Source: Tropicimonas sp. IMCC34011 (GTDB taxonomy: Bacteria > Pseudomonadota > Alphaproteobacteria > Rhodobacterales > Rhodobacteraceae). Taken from it: DNA of 64,000 bases. The stretch lies in contig NZ_QMEJ01000001.1 in the NCBI RefSeq assembly GCF_003390865.1, positions 496,001-560,000 on the forward strand, read 5' to 3'. This document shows positions 1 through 7,778 of the stretch, in pieces (the stretch's first letter is position 1; every line of letters starts with the position of its first letter). The translations under genes and the position numbers were made by a program. The notes under the pieces were generated by a model, which had not been told where the DNA came from, ran no database searches, and was given only the letters and a program-made list of their open reading frames with translations.

Positions 1-662
1 AGAAGCCGCCCGGCGCGACAATTGCCGAGGTGTTGCGCCTGCAGCAGATGGCCGAAGACGCCGGCGTCACCCTCTTCGCCTCGTGGCACTCGCGTATGGC
101 CAGTGGCGTGGCGCCGGCGAAGGCATGGCTCGCGGACAAGAGGATCCGGCGCATCCGGATCGACTGGAAGGAGGACGTCCGGAAGTGGCATCCCGGCCAA
201 GAGTGGATCTGGAAGGCGGGCGGGCTCGGCGTCTTCGATCCCGGCATCAACGCGCTGTCGATCCTGACCGAGATCTGTCCGGACCTGCTGCATCTGACCG
301 CCGCGACGCTCACCTTCCCGGAGAACCGCGACACGCCGATCGCCGCCGATCTGACCTTCACGGACGGAGACCTCGTAGAGGCGACGGCCGGGTTCGACTG
401 GCGACAAGAGGGGGACGATATCTGGCAGATCGAGGTGGAGACGGATGCCGGGCCCTTGCGCCTGACCGAGGGCGGCTCGCGTCTCTTCATCGACGAAGCT
501 GAGCACGAGACGGGCACGACTGGCGAATATCCCGCCCTCTACGCCCGGTTCGACGAGCTGATCGCCAGACGTCGCTCGGATGCGGATGCGGCCCCGTTGA
601 TCCATGTCGCCGACGCGTTCATGCTCGGGCGTCGGGTGGCAGGCCCCGCTTTCCACGACTGA
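1..662 (+). CDS. Gfo/Idh/MocA-family sugar 1-dehydrogenase (galactose/arabinose type), 3' part
   Basis: This is the C-terminal two thirds of an NAD(P)-dependent sugar dehydrogenase; the N-terminal Rossmann nucleotide-binding part lies before the window. The reading frame is open from base 3, and the first visible residues KPPGAT fit the EKPP segment that carries the catalytic lysine in this family. Further on, the segment GGLGVFDPGINALS is typical of D-galactose/L-arabinose 1-dehydrogenases, which oxidise aldoses to lactones. The next gene is an SMP-30-type lactonase, the expected following enzyme, and a TRAP transporter comes after it. The substrate sugar cannot be fixed from sequence alone. 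No internal disruption is seen up to the TGA stop. Confidence 0.8.
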   Translation, partial: KPPGATIAEVLRLQQMAEDAGVTLFASWHSRMASGVAPAKAWLADKRIRRIRIDWKEDVRKWHPGQEWIWKAGGLGVFDPGINALSILTEICPDLLHLTAATLTFPENRDTPIAADLTFTDGDLVEATAGFDWRQEGDDIWQIEVETDAGPLRLTEGGSRLFIDEAEHETGTTGEYPALYARFDELIARRRSDADAAPLIHVADAFMLGRRVAGPAFHD

Positions 663-763
663 CCCGGACACCGACCCCAGACGGAGCTTCGAATGACCGC
701 CCTCTCAAGGTGCCACCTCGCTGACGACACCCCCCTGATCCGGCGCCTCTCGGGTATGCGCAC

Positions 764-1630
764 ATGAGCGCGGCCGACATTCACGACACGACCCGCTGTC
801 TTCTCGGAGAGGGTCCGCTCTGGCACCCCGAACGGGAGCAACTCCTGTGGTGCGACATCCTTTCCCGCCGGGTCCTTGGGCGACAGGACGGCGCGCTGCG
901 GGACTGGTCCTTCGACCGGTTCGTCTCCTGCCTCGGCTGGGTAGACCGAACCTCCGTGATCGTCGCGACGCAGACCGATCTGACCCTCCTCGATCTGGAC
1001 AGCAACGCGCGGGAGCGCGTCTGCCCGCTCGAAGCCGAGAACGTCGCGACCCGCTCCAATGACGGCCGCGCCGATCCCTGGGGGGGCTTCTGGGTCGGAA
1101 CGATGGGCATCGACAAGGCAGCCGGCGCCGGCGCGATATACCGCTATTACAAGGGCGAACTGACCTGCCTTCGCCCTGGCATCACCATCCCCAACGCGAT
1201 CTGCTTCAGCCCTGACGCCCGGTTCGCCTACTTCGCTGATACCCCGACCTCCTGCATCTTTCGCTGGGAGCTGGACGACGAGGGCTGGCCACGCGGGGAG
1301 CCCGAGGTCTTCATCGACGAACGCGCCTCCGGCAGCTTCCCTGACGGGGCCGTCACCGACCGCGAGGGGCGGCTCTTCGTGTCCCATTGGGGCGCCTCCC
1401 GGATCGCCATCTTCACGGCGGAGGGAACGCCGGACGGGGCGGTCAGCGTGCCTGCCACCCAACCCTCCTGCCCCGCGTTCGGGAGCGAGGACCTCTCGAC
1501 GCTCTACTGCACCACTGCCGCGATCGGGCTGTCCGAAGAGACCCTGACCGAGCGGCCGGGCGAGGGACTGACCTTCGCGCTCCGCGGTGCGGGGACCGGA
1601 CGCCGGGAATACCGGGTGCGATTGGACTGA
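764..1630 (+). CDS. SMP-30/gluconolaconase-family sugar lactonase
   Basis: This is a 288-residue six-bladed beta-propeller lactonase of the SMP-30/gluconolactonase/LRE family, predicted to hydrolyse the aldonolactone made by the preceding dehydrogenase. The metal ligands of the family are in place: E16 in LLGEGPLW, N144 in IPNAICFSPD and D194 in SFPDGAVTD, with the RSNDGRADPWG segment at about 97-107 forming the lid side of the site. There is no signal peptide, so it should act in the cytoplasm. It starts 101 bases after the dehydrogenase stop, in the same direction, and a TRAP transporter operon follows. Family assignment is firm. The exact lactone (galactono, arabino or glucono) is inference. 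Confidence 0.88.
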   Translation: MSAADIHDTTRCLLGEGPLWHPEREQLLWCDILSRRVLGRQDGALRDWSFDRFVSCLGWVDRTSVIVATQTDLTLLDLDSNARERVCPLEAENVATRSNDGRADPWGGFWVGTMGIDKAAGAGAIYRYYKGELTCLRPGITIPNAICFSPDARFAYFADTPTSCIFRWELDDEGWPRGEPEVFIDERASGSFPDGAVTDREGRLFVSHWGASRIAIFTAEGTPDGAVSVPATQPSCPAFGSEDLSTLYCTTAAIGLSEETLTERPGEGLTFALRGAGTGRREYRVRLD

Positions 1631-1719
1631 GGGTCGCGCCGGAACCGGGGGGACGCGCGGCCTTCCCCACCCCGATCTCCCTTCGGTATGGTTGACGCCC
1701 CTTCGCAGAATAGACATTG

Positions 1720-1742
1720 CTCCTCCAGCACTGAAGGAGGAG
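1720..1742 (+). promoter_or_regulatory. Hairpin covering the Shine-Dalgarno of dctP
   Basis: CTCCTCC at 1720-1726 is the perfect complement of GGAGGAG at 1736-1742, separated by a 9-base loop. The second arm contains the strong ribosome binding site of the TRAP solute-binding protein gene, whose ATG is at 1751. If it folds in the mRNA it would hide the ribosome site, so translation could be controlled or simply tuned. Seven base pairs could also arise by chance opposite a purine-rich SD. Confidence 0.4.
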
Positions 1743-1750
1743 ATTTTCCG

Positions 1751-2764
1751 ATGCTGCGACGTTCATTTCTTGCGACCGCGTCGGTCGCCGCCCTTGCCGG
1801 TCTGATCGGCTCCGCCGCCAGCGCGGCCCCCGAGGATTTCGCCGACATGGAGCCCGTCTCCCTGCGTCTGGCCCACGTGGTCAACGAGCAGGACGGCTTC
1901 CACGTCGCCGCCGAGCGCTTCGCCGAACTGGTCTCCGAGCGGACCGGCGGCAAGATCGAGGTCGAGATCTTCCCGAACGCCACGCTGGGCGACGAGCGCA
2001 CGCTTCTCGAGGGAATGCAGATCGGCAGCATCGACATGGGCGTGATCACCAATGGCCCGGTCTCGAACTTCCTGCCGGAAATGGCGGTGTTCGAACTGCC
2101 GTTCCTGTTCCCCTCCAACGAGGACGCCTACGAGGTGCTCGACGGCGAGATCGGGCAGGAGCTGCTCGACCGCCTCGAGACCGTGAACCTTAAGGGCCTG
2201 GCCTATGCCGAGCGCGGCTTCCGCAACCTGACCAACTCCGTCCGCCCGGTGGCGAGCCCCGACGACATGGGCGGCCTGCGCATCCGCGTCATGGAGAACC
2301 CGGTCTACATCGACACCTTCCGCGAGCTCGGCGCCAACGCCATTCCCATGGCCTGGACCGAAGCCCTGACGGCGATGCAGCAGAGCACGATCGACGGGCA
2401 GGAAAACCCGGTCAACGTCGTGCACAGCTTCAAGCTGGACGAGACCCAGAACTACATGACGATGACGCGGCACAGCTACGCCCCCGCCATCTTCGTGATG
2501 GGCCAGCCGGCCTGGAACAAGGTCCCGGAAGAGGCGCATGACGTCCTCGTCGAAGCCGCGCGCGATGCCTCCGCGCACGAGCGCGAGGTCAATGCCGAGA
2601 TGGAAGCCCAGCAGCTCGACGAGCTGCGCGAGCGCGGCATGGAGATCGACCTCGAGCCCGATCTCGACGCGTTCAAGGCGCAGATCCAGCCGGTCTACGA
2701 CGAGTACGGCGAAAAGTTCGGCGAGCTTCTGGAGCGCATCCAGGCGCAGACCTCGGCGAACTGA
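1751..2764 (+). CDS. dctP: TRAP transporter periplasmic solute-binding protein (DctP family)
   Basis: This 337-residue protein is the extracytoplasmic binding component of a tripartite ATP-independent periplasmic transporter. Residues 1-26 form a signal peptide (LRRSF, hydrophobic core, cleavage near ASAA). The body shows family features: LRLAHVVNEQDGFH near 38-51 and R179 in LRIRVMENP, the arginine that in characterised DctP proteins clamps a ligand carboxylate. An ATG further upstream in frame exists, but the start at 1751 follows a strong GGAGGAG and begins the signal peptide. The stop overlaps the dctQ start (ATGA). A carboxylate ligand such as an aldonate would fit the upstream dehydrogenase and lactonase; that link is inference. 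Confidence 0.92.
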   Translation: MLRRSFLATASVAALAGLIGSAASAAPEDFADMEPVSLRLAHVVNEQDGFHVAAERFAELVSERTGGKIEVEIFPNATLGDERTLLEGMQIGSIDMGVITNGPVSNFLPEMAVFELPFLFPSNEDAYEVLDGEIGQELLDRLETVNLKGLAYAERGFRNLTNSVRPVASPDDMGGLRIRVMENPVYIDTFRELGANAIPMAWTEALTAMQQSTIDGQENPVNVVHSFKLDETQNYMTMTRHSYAPAIFVMGQPAWNKVPEEAHDVLVEAARDASAHEREVNAEMEAQQLDELRERGMEIDLEPDLDAFKAQIQPVYDEYGEKFGELLERIQAQTSAN

Positions 2765-3261
2765 TGGAGCGGCTCGCGAGCTCTCTGGAGCGCGGTCTTG
2801 CGGCCGTGCTGCGCCCGGTGGTCTTTGCCGGGATGGCGGCCCTCGCGGCCGTGATCACGCTCCAGATCGTCTCGCGGGTCCTCTTCACGGCGGTCAGCTG
2901 GACGGAGGAGGTCGCGCGCTTCCTGCTTGTCTGGCTGACCTTCCTCGGCGCCACGCTCGCCCTTGCCGAGAAGCGCCATATCGCCGTGACGATCGTGACC
3001 GACAGGTTGCCCGCCGGGCTTCGCCGCGGCGCCGTGCTCGTGGGTCTCGTCGCCATGACGGCCTTTCTCATCGCGCTGACGTGGATCGGCTGGACCTACA
3101 TGTCCATGCAGTCCTTCCAGCGCTCCGCCTCCATGCAGTTGCCGATGATCTACGTCTATGCCGTGATCCCGATCAGCGGCGCACTCATGGCCGCCCTGTG
3201 CATCGCCGATCTCGCGGCGACCGCATCGGGGCGGGACACGGGCCCGAAGGACACCGCATGA
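2764..3261 (+). CDS. dctQ: TRAP transporter small permease (DctQ family)
   Basis: This is a 165-residue integral membrane protein with four predicted hydrophobic segments (about 18-38, 49-66, 89-110 and 128-150), the size and topology of DctQ small subunits. The SWTEEVARFLLVWLTFLGA stretch after the first helix is the usual DctQ signature. The start codon overlaps the dctP stop, and the gene's own stop overlaps the dctM start, so the three subunits are probably translationally coupled. It forms the membrane complex with DctM, using a sodium or proton gradient rather than ATP. Confidence 0.92.
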   Translation: MERLASSLERGLAAVLRPVVFAGMAALAAVITLQIVSRVLFTAVSWTEEVARFLLVWLTFLGATLALAEKRHIAVTIVTDRLPAGLRRGAVLVGLVAMTAFLIALTWIGWTYMSMQSFQRSASMQLPMIYVYAVIPISGALMAALCIADLAATASGRDTGPKDTA

Positions 3262-4505
3262 GCCTCGTTCTGTTCGGGATCTTCGCCGTCCTCATGGTCA
3301 TCGGCGTTCCGGTCGCCATCGCCATCGGCGCCGGCACCCTTGCCGCGATTTGGGCCAGCGGCACGCCGCTCCTCGTGGTGCCGCAGCAGATGTTCTCCGG
3401 CGTCAACAGCTTCGCCCTCGTCGCCGTGCCGATGTTCATCCTCGCCGGGGACATCATGGCAGCGGGCAAGATCAGCACCCGCCTCGTCCAGCTCGCCGAT
3501 GCGCTTATCGGCTTTCTGAAAGGCGGGCTCTCCATCGTGTCCATCCTAGCGGCTATGTTCTTCGCCGCGATCTCGGGGTCCGGCGCCGCGACAACCGCCG
3601 CTGTCAGCGCGACGCTGGTGCCGGAGCTGAAGGCGAAGGGCTACGACGCGGCCTCCGCCGCCAGCCTCATTGCCGCCGGCGGCACGATCGGCGTCGTCAT
3701 TCCGCCCTCGGTCCCGATGATCCTCTACGCGGTCATCGCGCAGGAATCCGTGGCCGAACTGTTCCTGAACGGCTTCCTGCCGGGTGTGGCCATGGGGCTC
3801 GGCCTTATGGCAATCGCGCTCTGGCAGGGCTATCGCCGCGCCTATCCCAGCGGCAGCGCCTTCTCGCTCCGGACCATCGCGCGCAGCTTCGTCTCTGCCT
3901 TCTGGGGCCTGATGACGCCCGTGATCATCCTCGGCGGCATCTTCTCCGGGATCTTCACGCCGAGCGAGGCGGCCGTGGTCGCCGTCGACTACGCGATCCT
4001 CGTGTCGCTCTTCATCTACCGGGACCTCACCTTGCGGGACATCTACCGCATCGTGATCCGCTCCGGCGTGACGACGGCGGTCGTGATGTTCGTCATTGCG
4101 GCCTCGGCGGCCTTGAGCTGGGCGCTCTCCAACTGGCAGGTGCCCGCGAGCATCGCATCCGGCGTGCTGTCCCTCAGCCAGGAGCCGATGGTCGTCCTCG
4201 CGATGATCCTCGTCGTGGTTCTCGTCACGGGCATCTTCATCGAAACCGCCTCGGCGCTCATCATCCTGACCCCGATCCTGCTGCCGCTGGTGATGCAGCT
4301 CGGCATCGACACGATCCATTTCGGGATCATCATGGTGGTGGGATTGTCGATCGGGATGATCACTCCGCCGGTCGCGATCAATCTCTACGTGGCGGCCTCG
4401 GTGACCAATATCGGGCTGGAGCGGATCGCGAAGGCGGTCCTGCCCTACCTCGCCGTGCTGATCGGGGTGCTGATCGGGGTGACGTACCTGCCGCTGATGC
4501 TCTGA
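3258..4505 (+). CDS. dctM: TRAP transporter large permease (DctM family)
   Basis: This 415-residue multi-helix membrane protein is the transport subunit of the TRAP system. It carries typical DctM sequences: VAVPMFILAGDIM near 55-67, AISGSGAATTAAV near 100-112, AAGGTIGVVIPPS near 138-150 and GMITPPVAINLYV near 371-383. The ATG at 3258 overlaps the dctQ stop by four bases; a longer in-frame extension inside dctQ has no support. Length is normal for the family (about 420-430). It completes a dctPQM operon following sugar dehydrogenase and lactonase genes, which points to uptake of a sugar acid, though ligand identity is not visible here. Confidence 0.92.
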   Translation: MSLVLFGIFAVLMVIGVPVAIAIGAGTLAAIWASGTPLLVVPQQMFSGVNSFALVAVPMFILAGDIMAAGKISTRLVQLADALIGFLKGGLSIVSILAAMFFAAISGSGAATTAAVSATLVPELKAKGYDAASAASLIAAGGTIGVVIPPSVPMILYAVIAQESVAELFLNGFLPGVAMGLGLMAIALWQGYRRAYPSGSAFSLRTIARSFVSAFWGLMTPVIILGGIFSGIFTPSEAAVVAVDYAILVSLFIYRDLTLRDIYRIVIRSGVTTAVVMFVIAASAALSWALSNWQVPASIASGVLSLSQEPMVVLAMILVVVLVTGIFIETASALIILTPILLPLVMQLGIDTIHFGIIMVVGLSIGMITPPVAINLYVAASVTNIGLERIAKAVLPYLAVLIGVLIGVTYLPLML

Positions 4506-4535
4506 GGGCGCAGGTGCCGGCGGGCGCGCCCGGCC

Positions 4536-4997
4536 TCAGGGGAGGCCGGCGTCCCTTGGTGTCTCCAGTGCCTTCACCAGTGACCATACACTCCGGCGCA
4601 TCGCGTCGAACTCCGCCTCGCTGAGGCCCAGATCGCCTGCGAGCTTTCGCGGGATGGGCTCGGCGCGCGCGCGCAGGGCTGCTCCCGCCTCCGTCAGGGA
4701 GACCTTCACCCTCCGCTCGTCCTCGGCATCACGCGCGCGCGTGACGTAGCCTGAGGCTTCCAGACGTTTCAGGAGCGGCGTGAGGGTACCGCTGTCGAGA
4801 TGGAGCCGGGCGCCAAGGGAAGACACACTCTGTGGCGCTTCCTCCCAGAGGACCAGCATTACGAGGTACTGGGGATAGGTCAGACCGAGCGGGCCGAGCG
4901 CCGGCCGGTAGAGCCGCGTAAGCATGTTGGACGCAGCGTAGACGGGGAAGCAGATCTGCCGCCCGAGGGCCAGGTCGTCCGTGCTCTCATCGGTCAT
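4536..4997 (-). CDS. OhrR-type MarR-family peroxide-sensing repressor
   Basis: This 153-residue winged-helix regulator matches OhrR, the organic hydroperoxide sensor. The reactive cysteine is C16 in the QICFPVYAASN segment, and Y30 and Y41 lie exactly 14 and 25 residues later, the spacing of the two tyrosines that contact the sensing cysteine in OhrR. C16 is the only cysteine, so it would be a 1-Cys-type sensor using a small thiol for its oxidised state. The start at 4997 begins just before the conserved N-terminus; an upstream in-frame ATG would add 49 residues unlike the family. It is divergent from an aldehyde dehydrogenase, not from ohr, with a palindrome at 5087-5100 between them. Confidence 0.88.
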   Translation of the reverse strand: MTDESTDDLALGRQICFPVYAASNMLTRLYRPALGPLGLTYPQYLVMLVLWEEAPQSVSSLGARLHLDSGTLTPLLKRLEASGYVTRARDAEDERRVKVSLTEAGAALRARAEPIPRKLAGDLGLSEAEFDAMRRSVWSLVKALETPRDAGLP

Positions 4998-5086
4998 CGC
5001 GCCCTGCCCCTTCCCCGGATCGCTCCTGCCGCCGATGCCACGCATCGACGCGGCCGCATCGCCAAACGACGCAGCGTCGCGAATTG

Positions 5087-5100
5087 AATTGCACGCAATT
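5087..5100. promoter_or_regulatory. Palindromic operator for the OhrR-type repressor
   Basis: AATTGC-AC-GCAATT is a perfect inverted repeat with six-base arms, 89 bases from the regulator start and 73 bases from the aldehyde dehydrogenase start. Its AT-rich composition stands out in high-GC DNA and resembles OhrR/MarR-family boxes. A third AATTG at 5082-5086 sits directly beside it. Control of both divergent genes from this site is inference. Confidence 0.65.
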
Positions 5101-5173
5101 GGGTCCCGCACAAGGAAACATTCCGCGCGCCCCGCGTTGCCCACCCGACATTCCAGATACGACGAGGCGCGAC

Positions 5174-6553
5174 ATGAGCGACCAGATCAAGACGATCAAT
5201 CCCGCGACCGATGAGGTCCTCGAGACCTACGATTACATGACGAACGATGCCGCCAAGGCCGCGGTGGAGGCCTGCCATGAGGCGTTCCTGTCCTGGAGGC
5301 TGAAGAGCCACGAGGACCGCGCCGAGATCATCCGCGCGATCGGCAAGGAGCTGAAGGCGAGCAAGGACGAGTTCGCGGCGCTGATGTCCCGCGAGGTCGG
5401 CAAGCGGATCGGCGACAGCAAGCAGGAGATCGACCTCTGCGCGCAGATCTGCGAGTTCACCGCGGAGAACGGACCGAAGGAACTGGCCGACGAGGAACGC
5501 GACATCCCCGGCGGCACAGGCGTCGTCACCCAGTCGCCGATCGGTGTGATCTACGGCATCCAGCCGTGGAACTTCCCCTGCTATCAGGTCGTGCGCTACG
5601 CCATCGCCAATCTCATGGCGGGCAACGGCATCCTGCTGAAGCACGCCGAAAGCTGCACCGGCAGCGGCCTCTTCCTCCGCGACGTGATGGAGCGCGCGGG
5701 CCTGCCGAAGAACCTCTTCACCCTCCTGATCATAGACCATGACCAGTCCGACAAGATCATCGAGAACGACCTCGTGCGCGGCGTGACCCTCACCGGCAGC
5801 GACGGCGCTGGCCGGGCCGTCGGTCAGAAGGCCGCTGAGCAGCTCAAGAAGTCCGTCCTCGAGCTTGGCTCGAACGATGCCTACATCGTCCTCGAAGACG
5901 CCGACCTCGACCTCGCCGTGAAGACTTGCGTCATGGGACGGATCTACAACAACGGCCAGACCTGCGTGAACGCCAAGCGCTTCGTCGTAACCGAGAAGCA
6001 TTACGACGCCTTCGTCGAGCGCTTCACCCAGCAGATGAGCGCTATCGAGATGGGCGATCCGTTCGACGAGAAGACGGGTCTCGGGCCGATGTCCCGCACC
6101 GAGCTGCGCGACGAGCTGGCGAAGCAGGTGGACGACAGCATCGCGAAGGGCGCGCGGGCGCTTTGCGGCGGCAAGGTTCCGGATCGGACGGGCGCCTATT
6201 ACCCCGCCACTGTTCTCGTGGACGTCGCGCCCGGCCAGCCGGCCTATGACGACGAACTCTTCGGCCCCGTCGCCTCCGTCATCAAGGCGAAGGACGACGA
6301 GGACGCGATGCGCATCGCCAACGACAGCCGTTACGGTCTCGGCGGCGGCATCTTCTGCAAGGACGAGGGCCGCGCGCGGGAGCTTGCGAGCAAGCATTTC
6401 GACACCGGCATGATCTCGATCAACGGCTACAACATCGCCATTCCAAACATGCCCTTCGGCGGCGTCAAGAATTCGGGCTACGGCCGGGAGCACGGCGGCT
6501 TCGGCATGAAGGAATTCGTCAACACCAAGTCGATTTACATCACCGAGCAGTAA
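5174..6553 (+). CDS. NAD(P)-dependent aldehyde dehydrogenase, succinate-semialdehyde dehydrogenase-like
   Basis: This 459-residue enzyme oxidises an aldehyde to the acid. Catalytic residues are visible: N133 in IQPWNFP, general base E230 in LELGSNDA, and nucleophile C264 in NNGQTCVNAKRF; the C-terminal PFGGVKNSGYGRE is also standard. Length and sequence resemble the short NAD-dependent succinate-semialdehyde dehydrogenases, but substrate is uncertain. The start at 5174 gives the usual N-terminus; a longer frame upstream would run through the operator region. It lies divergent from an OhrR-like repressor, so it may be induced by organic peroxides or reactive aldehydes and detoxify lipid-derived aldehydes. 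That role is inferred from context. Confidence 0.88.
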   Translation: MSDQIKTINPATDEVLETYDYMTNDAAKAAVEACHEAFLSWRLKSHEDRAEIIRAIGKELKASKDEFAALMSREVGKRIGDSKQEIDLCAQICEFTAENGPKELADEERDIPGGTGVVTQSPIGVIYGIQPWNFPCYQVVRYAIANLMAGNGILLKHAESCTGSGLFLRDVMERAGLPKNLFTLLIIDHDQSDKIIENDLVRGVTLTGSDGAGRAVGQKAAEQLKKSVLELGSNDAYIVLEDADLDLAVKTCVMGRIYNNGQTCVNAKRFVVTEKHYDAFVERFTQQMSAIEMGDPFDEKTGLGPMSRTELRDELAKQVDDSIAKGARALCGGKVPDRTGAYYPATVLVDVAPGQPAYDDELFGPVASVIKAKDDEDAMRIANDSRYGLGGGIFCKDEGRARELASKHFDTGMISINGYNIAIPNMPFGGVKNSGYGREHGGFGMKEFVNTKSIYITEQ

Positions 6554-6598
6554 CGGGGGTGGAGAGGTCGGCGGCCTCTCCCTGCCCTAGCCTGCATG

Positions 6599-6633
6599 AA
6601 ACGGCCCGGCGCGCTGAAGCGGCCGGGCCGTTT
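6599..6633. terminator. Bidirectional hairpin between convergent genes
   Basis: The arms AAACGGCCCGGC (6599-6610) and GCCGGGCCGTTT (6622-6633) are perfectly complementary over 12 bases with an 11-base loop. The A/T ends give a short T run in both directions. It lies between the converging aldehyde dehydrogenase and glpR genes, so it can serve both. Confidence 0.75.
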
Positions 6634-6652
6634 GCCGTTTGCCAGACCCCGG

Positions 6653-7432
6653 TCAGTCCAAGACCGTCCCCTCGCCCGCGACATGCACGTCGACGGAGTG
6701 CTCCGCGCAGCGGCGGAGGAACGCCTCCGGCAACGCGCGGTCGGTGAAGAACGCATCGAGGTCAGCCAGCGTCGCGACGCGGACGGGCGCCTTGCGCAGG
6801 AACTTCGAATGATCGGCGACAAGCAGGATGCGCCGCGCCTGGTCTATGATGGTGCGCGTCACACCGACCTCCTGCATGTCGAAATCGAGGACGTCCCCCT
6901 CGTCGTCGAGGGCCGAGCAGCCGATCACGGCGACGTCGAACTTGAAATGCCGGATGGTCCGCGTGGTGAGATCTCCGACCAGCCCGCCATCGGAACGCCG
7001 CAGCGTTCCACCCGCCACGACGATCTGGCAATCGGGGTTCTTCTCGAGAAGTGCGGCGACGTTGATGTTGTTCGTCACGGCGAGGATGTTGCGGTGCGCG
7101 AGCATCCGGGAGGCCACCGCCTCCGTGCTCGTGCCGATGCTCAGAAATACCGAGCAGTCGTTCGGGATCGCTGCGGCGCAGGCGGCGGCGATCGCGCCCT
7201 TTGCGCCCGCATGCAGGCCGCGGCGATCCTCGTAACCGATATTGGTGACGCCGGACGGCAGGACCGCCCCGCCATGCACCCGCTCCAGCCGCCCGGTTTC
7301 GGCAAGGTCCGCCAGATCCCGCCTGATGGTCTGGAAGGTCACGCCGAAATGCTGCGCGAGAGCGTCCACCGTCACCTTCCCGTCGCGGCGGGCAATTTCG
7401 AGAATCTCGGGGTGTCGGATCGTCTGGGACAT
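6653..7432 (-). CDS. glpR: DeoR-family transcriptional regulator, GlpR-like
   Basis: This 259-residue regulator has an N-terminal DeoR winged helix (about 3-55, including VDALAQHFGVTFQTIRRDL) and a C-terminal sugar-phosphate isomerase-like sensor domain (about 75-230). The IGTSTEA segment is the phosphate-binding loop that recognises a phosphorylated effector, and LLVADHSKF is also family-typical. It is divergent from the glycerol ABC transporter operon, so glycerol-3-phosphate is the likely inducer. The ATG at 7432 was chosen; a GTG four codons upstream is possible and neither has a strong SD. No glpK or glpD lies in this window, so glycerol kinase and oxidase must be encoded elsewhere. Confidence 0.87.
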   Translation of the reverse strand: MSQTIRHPEILEIARRDGKVTVDALAQHFGVTFQTIRRDLADLAETGRLERVHGGAVLPSGVTNIGYEDRRGLHAGAKGAIAAACAAAIPNDCSVFLSIGTSTEAVASRMLAHRNILAVTNNINVAALLEKNPDCQIVVAGGTLRRSDGGLVGDLTTRTIRHFKFDVAVIGCSALDDEGDVLDFDMQEVGVTRTIIDQARRILLVADHSKFLRKAPVRVATLADLDAFFTDRALPEAFLRRCAEHSVDVHVAGEGTVLD

Positions 7433-7444
7433 CGATGGGTTCAC

Positions 7445-7778
7445 CGGTTCGGGTCGGGACGCGCGAGACGGTTATACGTCCCCGGGCGCCCGGCAGAAGA
7501 CATAAAAAGTGAGTTTCGCCGCAAAAATGCGCCATAAACGCACATCAGCGAACATCAACGCGGACATTTTTTGCGTATCGCAGCGTCAAACGAACATTGG
7601 CGAAAGTTAGAACTTGCCGTATCGAGAGCGCCCCGCTAGCGTTGCCGAGACCGTGAGGCTTGGGAGGGCCGATGACCGTTCGGGAGGAGTTCACACCAAA
7701 TCCGGCCGCCGTTGACGGCAAGCGCGCGCCCCTGCGGCGCCGTTTCTTGCTGCGTGCGGCCGCACCCTGGAGGGCCAT
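7445..7778 (+). promoter_or_regulatory. glpR-glpS divergent control region
   Basis: No gene is seen in these 334 bases. CGAACAT occurs at 7549 and 7591 and the variant CGGACAT at 7561, all in the same orientation, in an AT-richer stretch (7500-7600). The E. coli GlpR operator half-site is also CGAACAT-like, so these are candidate GlpR sites. A possible promoter for glpS is TTGCCG at 7614-7619 with TAGCGT at 7637-7642 (17-base gap). The glpS ribosome site is CTGGAGGG at about 7767-7774. Confidence 0.5.
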
